From Gambelia wislizenii (Eukaryota > Chordata > Lepidosauria > Squamata > Crotaphytidae): DNA of 64,000 nt. The first letter of the stretch is position 1, and every line of letters begins with the position of its first letter. The notes beneath the pieces were generated by a model that worked only from the letters and a program-made list of their open reading frames with translations, was not told where the DNA came from and did not search any database. The stretch is taken from NCBI GenBank assembly GCA_030847615.1, contig JAUMIR010000015.1, forward strand, positions 1,009,501-1,073,500. The letters run 5' to 3'. Both the position numbers and the translations under genes were made by a program. Shown here piece by piece: positions 10,966-21,509 of this stretch.

Positions 10966-12600
10966 GGACTGCCACTCCCAGAATCCCCCAGCCAGCATAG
11001 CCTACAGCACCTGGGATTCCTTGGCAGTCCTTCTGGGCTTGGGGAAGGGTCTTCTGTTTGGACTGCCACTCCCAGAATCCCCCAGCCAGCATAGCCTACA
11101 GCACCTGGGATTCCTTGGCAGTCCTTCTGGGCTTGGGGAAGGCTCTTCTGTTTGGACTGCCACTCCCAGAATCCCCCAGCCAGCATAGCCTCCAGCACCT
11201 GGGATTCCTTGGCAGCCCTTCTGGGCTTGGGGAAGGCTCTTCTTTTTGGACTGCCACTCCCAGAATCCCCCAGCCAGCATAGCCTACAGCACCTGGGATT
11301 CCTTGGCAGTCCTTCTGGGCATGGGGAAGGGTCTTGTTTTTGGACTGCCACTCCCAGAATCCCCCAGCCAGCATAGCCTACAGCACCTGGGATTCCTTGG
11401 CACTCCTTCTGGGCTTGGGGAAGGGTCTTCTTTTTGGACTGCCACTCCCAGAATCCCCCAGCCAGCATAGCCTACAGCACCTGGGATTCCTTGGCAGTCC
11501 TTCTGGGCTTGGGGAAGGGTCTTCTGTTTGGACTGCCACTCCCAGAATCCCCCAGCCAGCATAGCCTACAGCACCTGGGATTCCTTGGCAGTCCTTCTGG
11601 GCTTGGGGAAGGCTCTTCTGTTTGGACTGCCACTCCCAGAATCCCCCAGCCAGCATAGCCTCCAGCACCTGGGATTCCTTGGCAGCCCTTCTGGGCTTGG
11701 GGAAGGCTCTTCTTTTTGGACTGCCACTCCCAGAATCCCCCAGCCAGCATAGCCTACAGCACCTGGGATTCCTTGGCAGTCCTTCTGGGCATGGGGAAGG
11801 GTCTTGTTTTTGGACTGCCACTCCCAGAATCCCCCAGCCAGCATAGCCTACAGCACCTGGGATTCCTTGGCAGTCCTTCTGGGCTTGGGGAAGGGTCTTG
11901 TTTTTGGACTGCCACTCCCAGAATCCCCCAGCCAGCATAGCCTACAGCACCTGGGATTCCTTGGCAGTCCTTCTGGGCTTGGGGAAGGTTCGTCCTTTTG
12001 GACTGCCATTCCCAGAATCCCCCAGCCAGCATAGCCTACAGCACCTGGGATTCCTTGGCAGTCCTTCTGGGCTTGGGGCAGGGTCTTCTTTGTGGACTGC
12101 TGCTCCCAGAATCCCCCAGCCAGCATAGCCTACAGCACCTGGTGTTCATTGGCAGTCCTTCTGGGCTTGGGGAAGGGTCTTCTTTGTGGACTGCTGCTCC
12201 CAGAATCCCCCAGCCAGCATAGCCTACAGCACCTGGTGTTCATTGGCAGTCCTTCTGGGCTTGGGGAAGGGTCTTCTTTTTGGACTGCCACTCCCAGAAT
12301 CCCCCAGCCAGCATAGCCTACAGCACCTGGGATTCCTTGGCAGTCCTTCTGGGCATGGGGAAGGGTCTTCTTTTTGGACTGCCACTCCCAGAATCCCCCA
12401 GCCAGCATAGCGTACAGCACCTGGGATTCCTTGGCAGTCCTTCTGGGCTTGGGGAAGGGTCTTCTTTTTGGACTGCCACTCCCAGAATCCCCCAGCCAGC
12501 ATAGCCTACAGCACCTGAGATTCCTTGGCAGTCCTTCTGAGCTTGGGGAAGGCTCTTCTTTTTGGACTGCCATTCCCAGAATCCCCCAGCCAGCACAGGA
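10966..12600. repeat. 94-bp tandem array, about 17 copies
   Basis: The unit joins a MITE-like word (GACTGCCACTCCCAGAATCC), a SINE-derived word (AGCCTACAGCACCTGGGATT) and TTCTGGGCTTGGGGAAGG. Units differ by a few bases. A run of at least four variant units at about 10985-11400 recurs 470 bp (five units) later with the same variants, a higher-order duplication. Because 94 is not a multiple of three and stops are rare, long open frames cross the array on both strands; these are not genes. Confidence 0.95.
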
Positions 12601-12689
12601 TTCTGGGAGTGACAGTCCAAAAAGGCACCTTTTCTCATGCACTGGAAGTTTTAACCTGCAGCATTTGGGGAAAAGGGACCAAGGTCAGA

Positions 12690-13150
12690 TTTTGTATGTT
12701 TATGTGCCTTCAAGTCATCTTATGGTGACCCCATGGATTTCATTGGGTTTTCTTAGGTAAGGAATCTCAGAGGTGGTTTTGCCAGTTCTTCCTCTGAAAT
12801 ATTTCCTACAGTGCCCGGTATTCTTTGGCAGTCTACCTTGCAGCTTGGGAATGGTTCTTCTTTTTGGACTGCCACTCCCAGAATCCTCCAGCCAGTGGCA
12901 GTCCAAAAAGGCACTTCCCCCCTTGCTTTGGAAGTTCTAGGCTGTGGCATTTGGGAAAAAGAGACCAAGGTCAGATTTGTTGACCCCATGGATTTCATAG
13001 GGTGTTTTAAGGCAAGGAATCCTCAGAGGTGGTTTTGCCAGTTCCTTCCTCTGAAATACAGCCTACGGCATCGGGGATTCTTTGGTAGTCCTTCTGAGCT
13101 TGGGGAAGGTCCTTGTTTTTGGACTGCCACTCCCAGAATCCCCCAGCTGG
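12690..13150 (-). mobile_element. repeated 5S-SINE tails and degenerate 94-bp units
   Basis: Two more antisense SINE tails (CTTATGGTGACCCCATGG at about 12719 and GACCCCATGGATTTCATAGG at about 12982) alternate with degenerate array units (GGACTGCCACTCCCAGAATC at 12868 and 13120). The whole 10.8-13.15 kb block is thus a SINE/minisatellite composite. Confidence 0.75.
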
Positions 13151-13442
13151 ATTTGCAAGATGTGCAGTTTTCTTTCAGACCCAGATTTTTGGCTGTGTGG
13201 TGGCCGAGGATTGACTTTTGAGCTAAGCTAGGGCAGGACTTCTGCTGGATGGGAGTCCATTCTGGGACTTTTATTTATTTACTTATTTATTATTTTTCAA
13301 TTATGCACATATATGAGTAAGGGTATCCATGCTTATCCAGTAATACATTACTCTGGGACCACATATATTCACTTATTCTCGTGCATGACCGAGCAGGGGA
13401 GAGAAACACAGCAGTCCTGGCTGCGAGGCCAGAAATATAGTA

Positions 13443-13671
13443 CAGTGGGCCCTTGGTATCCGCTGGGGTTTGGTTCTGGGATCACTCATGCAACCAAAAT
13501 CCATGGATGCTAAAGTCCCATGATTTATGCAATGACATGGTAAAAAGTGTCCCTTATATAAAATGGCAAAATCAAGGTTTGCTTTTTAGAATTTTTTGTT
13601 TCTGGAATCTTTTGAAACCGTGGATGTTCAAATCTGTGGATACAGAATCCGTGGATATGGAGGACTGACTG
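13443..13671. mobile_element. Tigger-like MITE with TA target duplication
   Basis: The 229-bp element begins CAGTGGGCCCTTGGTATCC and ends GGAGGACTGACTG, with TA on both sides. It has the same interior layout as 7011-7240. A TTTA-rich microsatellite lies upstream at about 13270-13292. Confidence 0.85.
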
Positions 13672-13679
13672 TATGACGT

Positions 13680-14345
13680 ATAGGACACATGATCAGAATT
13701 GGACCTCCTGTTTCCTCCAACATGGGTGCAATGGCGATTAGCATGTGTCGGGATGCTCCAATCTACAATCAGAAAATCCCGGTGAGTGTGGCGTTTCTTT
13801 GCAAATCAAAGAAACCGGCTGCGGCTACGATGTAGGTGCAGGGTTTCCTGCCCATATACTCAATCCCTTGGTGGCTGGTGGACTTTGGGACTTGTAGTCT
13901 GGGGAAGGAATGTTTCCCAGGCATTGCTGCTGTTTCTAACCTGCTATTTCCTCCTGCACTGACCTCAGATGACGTGCAATGAGGCCATGTGGAACATTTC
14001 AGCGTCAGCTAACCAGCCAAATATTTGTGGATGACATAGATTTCCCAGGCTCCGAATTCTCACAACTTTTTCATTCCTGTAGAGTTTGGGATATCAGTCA
14101 TGCACCCAACAAGGGGTTCTTGGCTTGTCAAAAACCGCACCAACACGTCCCCTCTTTATTTTGGCCCATTTTCCATTTAGTTTGCATTCACAGATATCCA
14201 ATTGTTATGCACCTGGACCCAAGAGGTTGCAACAGGACTATTGTTTCCAGCAAGGTTGTGACCTTAGCATGTGGCTCTCAGCAACTACATCTGCAACATC
14301 TCCAAAAAGACACCCACACCTCTTTTCTTTGGCTTGCTCTTGGTT
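13680..14345. other. intron interval, no element recognised
   Basis: It contains a 152-codon open frame (13979-14437) that runs into Bov-B sequence and shows no domain. I regard it as chance. Confidence 0.35.
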
Positions 14346-14349
14346 TTGT

Positions 14350-14690
14350 CAATTTGATATGTCAATTGCTGTCAAGTCGACTTTTGACATATCATGACCT
14401 CCGAGAGGTCGTCCACAGCCCTGCTCAGGTTTTGTAAACTGGGACAGCAGCTGTGGCTGCCTCAACGCAGTCTGTCCACTTGTAATGCCATCTCCCTCTT
14501 TCCCTACCACCTTTAGCAAGTATTATTACTAACTTTAGCAAGCATTATCATCTTTCCCAGTGAGATAAGTTTTCTCATTATATGTCCAAAGTAGGACAGC
14601 CCCAGCTTGGTCATCTTGGCTCCGAGGGAGAGTTCAGTCCCAATTTGCTCTCAAACCCATGCACAAGCGTGCCCCGGTTTACGAAGCCTC
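14350..14690 (-). mobile_element. Bov-B (RTE) LINE fragment
   Basis: The plus strand reads GTCGTCCACAGCCCTGCTCAG and CTCCGAGGGAGAGTTCAGTC, antisense to the Bov-B 3' coding region seen better at 14850-15110. The element is 5' truncated and broken. Confidence 0.7.
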
Positions 14691-14849
14691 TGACAGGGAA
14701 TCTCCTTTTGACAGAAGGCTTTTTGTGATCTCCTAATGCCCCTTTCCTCCTTATCCTCTGCCTAGTGGGAAGTTTTCAGCAGCATCAACATTGGTGAAGG
14801 AGGGCAGGAGAAACACAGACCTCTGATGGTTTTGTGTCTAATGTTTTTG

Positions 14850-15110
14850 TTGTTACTTGCCATTGAGACATCTTCAATGTATGGCAACACCATGAATGAG
14901 AGACCTCCAAGTCACCGTATCCTCAGCAGCCCTGCTCAGGTCTTGCAGACTCAGGGCAGCAGCCATTGTGGCTTCTCTCCATCTGAAATGGGATCTCCCT
15001 CTTTTCCTATTGCCTTTTGCCTTACCAAGCATGATTGTCTTTTCTAGTGAGTCCTGCCTTCTCATGACATGTCCAAAGCACCATGACCTCTGTTTAGCCA
15101 CATATGGCGT
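14850..15110 (-). mobile_element. Bov-B (RTE) LINE, C-terminal ORF
   Basis: The minus-strand frame 14874-15101 contains FGHVMRRQDSLEKTIMLGK and RKRGRSHFRW and ends ...SLIHGVA, the recognisable C-terminus of Bov-B reverse-transcriptase proteins. The frame is open for 75 codons. Bov-B is expected in squamates. Confidence 0.85.
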
Positions 15111-15114
15111 TGTC

Positions 15115-15555
15115 TAAATGGCGAAAATACTCCTCACAGAATGCGAGGAGAACACAATCTGTCTCAATGGGATTGCGCATCATTTCAATGCATTGGGAAG
15201 CAGGGGCAAAACTGCCATATACTGCATGGGAAAAACCTTTGCGGCTTTTCCTGAAGTTTTTTAAAAACAGTGAGGATAATGCACATTCCTGCTTGTTGGG
15301 ACAAGCAATTTGATTTGATTCGCTTTCCGTATCCGAGCAGAAGTTGAAAGCTGATCGGTTGGATTTGTGCGGGGAGAGGGCAAAGCTTGCTAACAAGGCA
15401 AGTGTCCAGAGCTGCCATGTTGGATATTTGCCTTAGCGAATGAGCGCTAAGATGAGAAAATGGTGTTTGGGGTTTTTGTTTGTTTGTTTGTTTTGCTTTT
15501 TTGTTAAAGTGAAAGGTCACTCTTTCACACCTTGGATATGGTTTTAAAAAGTATT
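15115..15555. other. intron interval, no element recognised
   Basis: A GTTTGTTTGTTTG microsatellite lies at about 15477. Otherwise it looks unique. Confidence 0.35.
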
Positions 15556-15557
15556 GT

Positions 15558-15742
15558 CATGGAATCATACAGTTGGAAGAGACCACAAGGGCCATCTAGT
15601 CTAACCTCCTGTCCTACAAGAATACCCAATCAAAGCATTCCTGACAAATGGCCATCCAGCCTCTGTTTTACTTGTATTGCTTTTTAACAGTAAGCTGTCT
15701 TGGGTGAAAAGGTAGGGTATAAATTGATTGATTGATTGGAAA
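15558..15742. mobile_element. CR1 tail (minus) joined to an L2-like tail (plus)
   Basis: The left part (to about 15669) is the antisense CR1 3' end (CATACAGTTGGAAGAGACC). The right part reads AAAAGGTAGGGTATAAATTG followed by GATT repeats, the 3' end of the L2-like family. The two tails meet head to tail. Confidence 0.7.
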
Positions 15743-16095
15743 GCCTGTTCTCTGACTGACTCTCTCAGAGAGACGCTGCCAGTTGGACGACTTTATAAAA
15801 CTGGACTTTATAGATGAATAGCATCTTGTGTTCGATGTGGAAGCTGGTGGCTTCCTTGTCACCAGGCATAGTTAATTTGTACCGGGTTTTTATTCAGATT
15901 TTAAAGGAGTCACCCAAGGTACTGAACCTCCTTTGGGGACAGAGCCATTTGCCTTTTCCTTGCAAGTAGACAAAATTAAGAACAACCTGAGTACCAATGC
16001 TGACCCCCACAACCTTGAAAACAAACCCAGGGTCTCCCAGTGCAGAATTTGATCTCAGATCTCTGAAATCCCAGCCCAGCATCCTGGCCACTGTG

Positions 16096-16160
16096 TCATA
16101 GAATCCCAGAGGTGGAAGGTACCCCTAAAGATCATCCAGTCCAACCCCCTGCCCCGCAGG
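16096..16160 (-). mobile_element. CR1 3' terminus
   Basis: This short antisense tail (CATAGAATCCCAGAGGTGGA, CATCCAGTCCAACCCCCTGC) is preceded by a SINE-like stretch (AACCCAGGGTCTCCCAGTGC). Confidence 0.7.
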
Positions 16161-16164
16161 ATCT

Positions 16165-16990
16165 GGCAGTGGTAAATTGAGGTAAGTAAAATACCAAGTA
16201 ATTTACTCATGGCCACCATCTTGATTTGCAGGCATGCCCATTTGCACAGCGAATGCGGATTGCTTTGCTTGCTTGCAATCTGCCAAAAACCCCTGCGAAG
16301 ACAAATAGCAGCTGCTGTGAATTGCTGTTACTGTGGAGCAATCCACATTTTTTTGCCTCGTATAGACAACACTTTAGTCATTTTGCAAGCCCCAAGGGAA
16401 TTAAGCGTGGAAATCATTTTCCTTCCTGGGCTTGAGAGAACCCAGCAAAGCAGCAGACCTTGCAAGCTATATCCTCCTGAAAAAGAAACCTCCTGACCAT
16501 CTTTCTCCTTTTCCCTCTTTCCTCCTGTCTGCAAAGCTCCCTTCATTAATAGCCGATCAGTAGGCGTCTGTTTACTCCTGTCCCTGTTGTTGTTGTTGTT
16601 TTCCTTGTAATCAAAGCAGAATCCTTGCTTTTATTCCCCCAACCCCACCCCATGTGTGCTGCTGTGGGCTGGAGAGATGGTGTGTGGAGAGCAAGAGAGG
16701 GGAGGAAGCAAGATAAGAAAGGGAAGGGAGGTTGGAGGAGATGGTGGGCAAGTGGGACAGCCAGCCGGAGAGATGGAGAAGGCGGGCAGCGGCAGCCACA
16801 GAATCTTAATAGGCTTTCAAAGGCTTTCTTGCCTCCAGGCGGAGGGAGACACACAAACACACACACACATGCACACTATCCCTGCGTGATGGGGGAAGAG
16901 GGTGCCCCAGAGGCATAGCTCTGAGCCCCAAAGCTGGGCATTTTTCTTTGCCTATAGGGCACCAAGGGGGGCACCCAAGGCCGGATGGAG
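16165..16990. other. intron interval with purine-rich block and microsatellites
   Basis: TTG repeats lie at about 16586-16600, a strongly purine-rich tract at 16690-16790, and a CA microsatellite at about 16850-16874. No gene is seen. Confidence 0.5.
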
Positions 16991-17756
16991 ATGGTACTGA
17001 GGTCCCCCTTTTGCACCAGTTTGCACTATTCTAGGAGTGCCGGCCATAGGAGTTAAATGAATATATAGCAAACACAGTTTCTTGTGTGCCTTCAAGCCGT
17101 TTCCAACTTACGGAGACCCTAAGGGGCTTGGCCATTCATTACCTTCCTCTGAGGCTGAGAGAGTGTGACTTGCCCAAGAAATGGTACTGAGGTCCCCCTT
17201 TTGCACCAGTTTGCACTATTCTAGGAGTGCCGGCCATAGGAGTTAAATGAATATATAGCAAACACAGTTTCTTGTGTGCCTTCAAGCCGTTTCCAACTTA
17301 CGGAGACCCTAAGGACTTGGCCATTCATTACCTTCTTCTGAGGCTGAGAGAGTGTGACTTGCCCAAGAAATGGTACTGAGGTCCCCTTTTTGCACCAGTT
17401 TGCACTATTCTAGGAGTGCTGGCCATAGGAGTTAAATGAATATATACCAAACACAGTTTCTTTTCCTTGTGTGCCTTCAAGCCATTTCCAACTTATGGAG
17501 ACCCTAAGGGGCTTGGCCATTCATTACCTTCCTCTGAGGCTGAGAGAGTGTGACTTGCCCAAGAAATGGTACTGAGGTCTCCCTTTTGCACCAGTTTGCA
17601 CTATTCTAAGAGTGCCGGCCACAGGAGTTAAATGAATATATAGCAAACACAGTTTCTTGTGTGCCTTCAAGCCGTTTCCAACTTATGGAGACCCTAAGGA
17701 CTTGGCCATTCATTACCTTCTTCTGAGGCTGAGAGAGTGTGACTTGCCCAAGGTCA
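16991..17756. repeat. four-copy 189-196-bp tandem repeat
   Basis: Copies start at 16991, 17181, 17370 and 17566 with ATGGTACTGAGGTC. Each holds a unique part (TTGCACCAGTTTGCACTATT) and an antisense SINE tail (GTGTGCCTTCAAGCC, GAGGCTGAGAGAGTGTGACT). Copies 1 and 3 share AAGGGGCTTGG with CTTCCTCTG; copies 2 and 4 share AAGGACTTGG with CTTCTTCTG, so a dimer was duplicated. Copy 3 has a TTTTCC insertion. Confidence 0.93.
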
Positions 17757-18045
17757 CCTAGTGGGTTTCCATGGCCAACAGGGATTTGCAGCAAGGTCTC
17801 CCTGAGTCCTAGTCCAGTATTCAAACCATGAGACCGCACCGGAGACTTCGTTAGGTAGATTTTTTGTTGTTATGAGCTGTCAAGTAAACTCCAATTTATG
17901 ACATCCCGACTACGAGGTTTTCTTGGCAAAGTTTGTTCAGAGGAGGTCTGACGTCCTTGTCTTCCTCTGAGGCCGAGAGAGTGTGACTTGCCCAAGGACT
18001 CCCGATGGGTTTCTGTGGCTGAGCAAAGATTTGAACCCTGGTCTC
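17757..18045 (-). mobile_element. antisense SINE remainder plus second SINE
   Basis: After the array the SINE continues to its head (CCTGAGTCCTAGTCCAGTAT). A second antisense SINE runs from about 17862 (GAGCTGTCAAGTAAACTCC) to GATTTGAACCCTGGTCTCCC. Confidence 0.75.
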
Positions 18046-18415
18046 CCAGATTTCCTCTTCCTCCTCCTCACTCCCCTTTAAACTCTTAATACTGAAGCAG
18101 ACTAACATGGCTATCTCTTTGGAAATCCCAATTATTTATGCTATCATTAAATTTTTTTTTAACTGGGTGGGGCACTCAAAGCACAGTACCACACTCTTTC
18201 TCACTGAACAGATTGCTGTGCAAAAATCTTCATGCATGAACTGATTTTCGAGATTTCACAGCCGGACTCCATGCATTCCCCTCCCCACCCAGTTAAAATG
18301 TTAATGATGGCATAAATAATCATAAATAATTGGGATTTCCAAAGAGATAGCCATGTTAGTTTGTTTCAGTATTAAGAGTTCAAAGGGGAGTGAGGAGAAG
18401 AAGGAGGAGGAAATC
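18046..18415. repeat. long inverted repeat, about 120-bp arms
   Basis: The left arm (about 18046-18172) has AAACTCTTAATACTGAAGCA, ACATGGCTATCTCTTTGGAA and ATTTATGCTATCATTAA. The right arm (about 18283-18415) repeats these in reverse complement with few changes. The spacer is about 110 bp. No TA or 8-bp target duplication was obvious. Confidence 0.9.
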
Positions 18416-18439
18416 AAACAGCATCTTCAGGACTCACTG

Positions 18440-19540
18440 TTTTAAATTCAAGGAGGATTCAAACTACAGGAAAAGATATTCCACCTAAACATTAGGAAGA
18501 ACTTTCTGGTAGTAAGAGCTGTTCGGAAGTGGAATGCACTTCCTGTGAGTGTGATGGAGTCTCCATCTTTGGAGGTTTTTAAACAGAGACTGGATGGCCA
18601 TCTGCCGAGGGTGCTTGGCTTGTGTCTTATTTCTGCAGGGCAAAATGGGGTTGGACTAGATGACCCTTGGGGTCCCTTCCAACTCTAGGATTCTGTCTCC
18701 CTGTGGTGGAGTCTCCTTCTTTGGAGGTTTTTCAACAGAGGCTGGAATGATTTGATGGTGTCTTCCTGCAGGGCCGAAGGGGGTTGGACTGGATGGCCCT
18801 TGGGGTCCCTTAAAACTCTTAAAAGAGTCTATGTTTGTATGATTCTTTGAATGCTTTCCCTTTGAGGGACCAATTTGCACCAACACTGTTTTTTTTTTTT
18901 TAGGCATCAAAACGTGATGTTTTAATTAAATCCTTTAGGGCATAACCATCCCTTTTCTAAGTCTACTACATGTGCAAGTTTTGAACTACCTGGGAGTGTG
19001 GTGGAGTCTCCTTCTTTGGAGGTTTTTAAACAGAGGCTGGATGGCCGTCTATGGGGTGTGTGTGTGTGCTTTGATTGTGTATTCCTGCATGGCAGAATGG
19101 GGTTGAACTAGACGGCCCTTGGGGTCTCTTCCAACTCTATTATTCTATGGAATATACTGCCTAGGAGTGTGGTGGAGTCTCCTTCTTTGGAGGTTTTTAA
19201 ACAGAGGCTGGATGGCCATCTGTCAGGAATGATTTGATTGTGTCTTCCTGCTTGGAAGAATGGGGTTGGACTGGATGGCCCTTGGGGTCTCTCCAACTCT
19301 CTGGTACTATGATTCTATGAAAAGAGATTCCATGTAAACATTAGGAAGAACTTGCTGGTGATAAATGCTGTTTGGCAGTGGAATGCACTGCCTGGGATTG
19401 TGGTGGAGTCTCCTTCTTTTGAGGTTTTTAAGCAGAGGCTGGTTGGCCATCTGTCATTGGGAGGGCTTGGATTGTGGATTCCTGCATGGCAGAAGGGTTG
19501 GACTAGATGGCCCTTGGGGTCTCATCCAATTCTATTAAGG
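18440..19540 (+). mobile_element. string of CR1 3' ends, sense
   Basis: Five partial CR1 3' ends follow each other (about 18454, 18700, 18985, 19150 and 19325), each with TTTGGAGGTTTTTAAACAGA and a tail GGGGTTGGACT(A/G)GATGGCCC. Most contain only the last codons and the 3' untranslated region. A T-run lies at about 18889. Confidence 0.85.
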
Positions 19541-19544
19541 AGAA

Positions 19545-19860
19545 GTGAGTGAACGCTTCTCCCTCCCACATTGGGCCTGCCCTGCCTCTGAGGGGCTTGG
19601 ACCAGTCTCATCCGTTGCACTGTTCATCATCCATCCCTGGGGATACTTCGGAGTCGACCTGGCTTGCCATGCAGCATGGGACTCTCTCGACTCAGACGCC
19701 TGGGAAATTGTGGCAGAGGGAATTCTGGCTCTGCAGAGCCCAGAGCCAGGACTTGATCTGTGCCGGGACTCAGCCCCTCCGAATGGTTCAGCTAAGAGGT
19801 TGAACTCCTGGCTCAGGGATTCTGGGAGATTCAGCCCCCAAAACGAGGCTTTCCATGACA
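19545..19860. other. intron interval before the 57-bp array
   Basis: It is unique in appearance. The open frames on both strands here continue into the array and carry no family signature. Confidence 0.35.
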
Positions 19861-19861
19861 C

Positions 19862-20360
19862 TATGCTGGCTGGGGGGATTCTAGGATATATAGTCCAAAA
19901 GAAGGATGTTTCCAAGTGGCCATGCTGCCCGGGAGATTCTGGGAGATCTAGTCCAAAACAGGAACGTTTCCCAGTGGTGAGCTAGCCAGAAGACTGGGGG
20001 TTTGCAACCCCAAAAGGAACTTTTCCAAGTGGCCATACTGGCTGGGGGATTCTGGGAGATACAGTCCAACAGAAGGCTGTTTCCAAGTGACCATGCTGGC
20101 TGGGGGGATTCTGAGAGATGTCATCCAAAAGAAGGATGTTTCCAAATGGCCATGCTGGATTCTGGGAGATGTCATCCAAAAGAAGAAAGTTTCCAAGTGG
20201 CCATGCTGCACGGGAGATTCTGGGAGATCTAGTCCAAAACAGGAACATTTCCCAGTGGCGAGCTAACCAGAAGACTGGGAGTTTGCATCCCCAGAAGTAA
20301 CTTTTCCAAGTGGCCATAGTGGCTGGGGGAGTCTGGGAGTTGTAGTCCAAGAAGGGACCT
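19862..20360. repeat. 57-bp minisatellite, about nine units
   Basis: The unit is a MITE-like core (CTGGGGGATTCTGGGAGAT, then AGTCCAAAA) plus TTTCCAAGTGGCCATGCTGG. Unit length varies from about 50 to 60 bp. The second and third units (AAAACAGGAACGTTTCCCAG, then GCCAGAAGACTGGG) recur as the seventh and eighth, so a two-unit block was copied. Confidence 0.9.
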
Positions 20361-20364
20361 GTTC

Positions 20365-20965
20365 CGTATCTTCCCCCAAACCGATTAGATGTACAAACAT
20401 TTTATCTCTCCGTCTCTTTCTCCCTGTGAATCTCTCTTTGCACCAGTCCATTACTCCTTGCTCTTAATTAGGTTTATGCCCGTTATTTAATTTACACTAA
20501 CGACCTTGCCACACTCCCGATCACACTGATGAGGTCTGCCTTTCGACCCAGAAGCCGGCATTTTAGAAAAGGACGGGGAATTGCAACCGCTTAACCTCTT
20601 GGCTAAAACAGCCTTCCTTGGCAATGCAACCAGGTAGTTAAGAGAGAAGAAGGAAATGCATTTAATGCCTATAATTTTCCCAACCCCACTGGGGTGCATC
20701 AGAGCACCCCAAAATCCCTTTGCATAGATTAACCCAGTGACCCTTAACAACAGCCCTGAAAGGTAGATACAGGCAGTTTTATTTCTCAGGGGACAGAGGG
20801 TAGAAATGGCCTTTGCCAGTGTAAATAAAGATGCTGGAAAGCATAGGAAAGACATAATGTGGCCATGAAGCTGTTTTCTTGGACACTACCTCCCATTGAC
20901 TCTAAGCTGGATAGCTCATGGTCGGGGATTATGGGAACTACAGGCCAGAAAAAGCCATCGTTTCC
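20365..20965. other. repeat-free intron interval
   Basis: No interspersed element is recognised. Words such as CTCTTAATTAGGTTTATGCC and TTATTTAATTTACACTAACG give an AT-rich patch at 20450-20510 that could be an old conserved element, but this cannot be judged without alignment. Confidence 0.35.
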
Positions 20966-20967
20966 TT

Positions 20968-21165
20968 GCTGTTGTTTGCCTTCAAGTTGTTTCTAACATA
21001 CGGTGAACCTATTGCAGGGTTTTCTTGGCAAGAGTTATTGTTTAATCAGAGAAGGTTTGCTTTCATTGCCTTCCTCTGAGGCTGAGAGAGTGAGACTTGG
21101 GTTTCCATCGCTGAGTGATGATTTGAACCCTGGCCTGCCAGAGTCCAAGTCCAACACTCAAATCT
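20968..21165 (-). mobile_element. tRNA-derived SINE, antisense
   Basis: The plus strand runs from the tail (GCCTTCAAGTTGTTTCTAAC) through CTCTGAGGCTGAGAGAGTG to the B-box complement (GATTTGAACCCTGGCC). It is nearly full length. Confidence 0.8.
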
Positions 21166-21189
21166 CAAGTCAAATCAAATGCTTGCACT

Positions 21190-21500
21190 TAATTGTTCTG
21201 TGCCTTCACGTCTACTTGAACTTATGGTGTTCCCGCTTATATGTCTTATGACTTTTGGCTGGGGACTGGAATTTGAACTCAGGCCTTCTGGGATCCTACT
21301 GCATCGCTCAAGCCGCTATACCACACTGCCTCTCTTGAATCACTCATAGGGTTTTCTTGCCCAGAGGTGGTTTTTCATGGCCTTCCTCTGAGGATGAGTG
21401 AAGAAGTTTTCAGTGTGCCCAAGGAAGTTTCCATGGCTGAGTGAGGATTCGAACCCTAGCCCAACACTCAGAACACTATATTACACCACAGCTTCTCACC
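21190..21500 (-). mobile_element. degenerate antisense SINE pair
   Basis: The first part has a related but divergent SINE (GACTGGAATTTGAACTCAGG, AGCCGCTATACCAC). The second runs from GGGTTTTCTTGCCCAGAGG to GGATTCGAACCCTAGCC, a good B-box complement at about 21447. Confidence 0.65.
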
Positions 21501-21509
21501 CCTGTTTTA

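Noticed and set aside
10966..12600. CRISPR-like array appearance (regular repeats)
   Set aside because: Units are contiguous 94-bp tandem repeats without unique spacers, in vertebrate DNA next to SINE tails.
10890..12642. Many open frames (up to 192 codons) with repeated peptides on both strands
   Set aside because: They are translations of the 94-bp array. The period is one base off a multiple of three, so the same peptides appear in all frames; no start context, splice sites or family match.
13979..14437. 152-codon open frame
   Set aside because: Runs into antisense Bov-B sequence and has no conserved motif.
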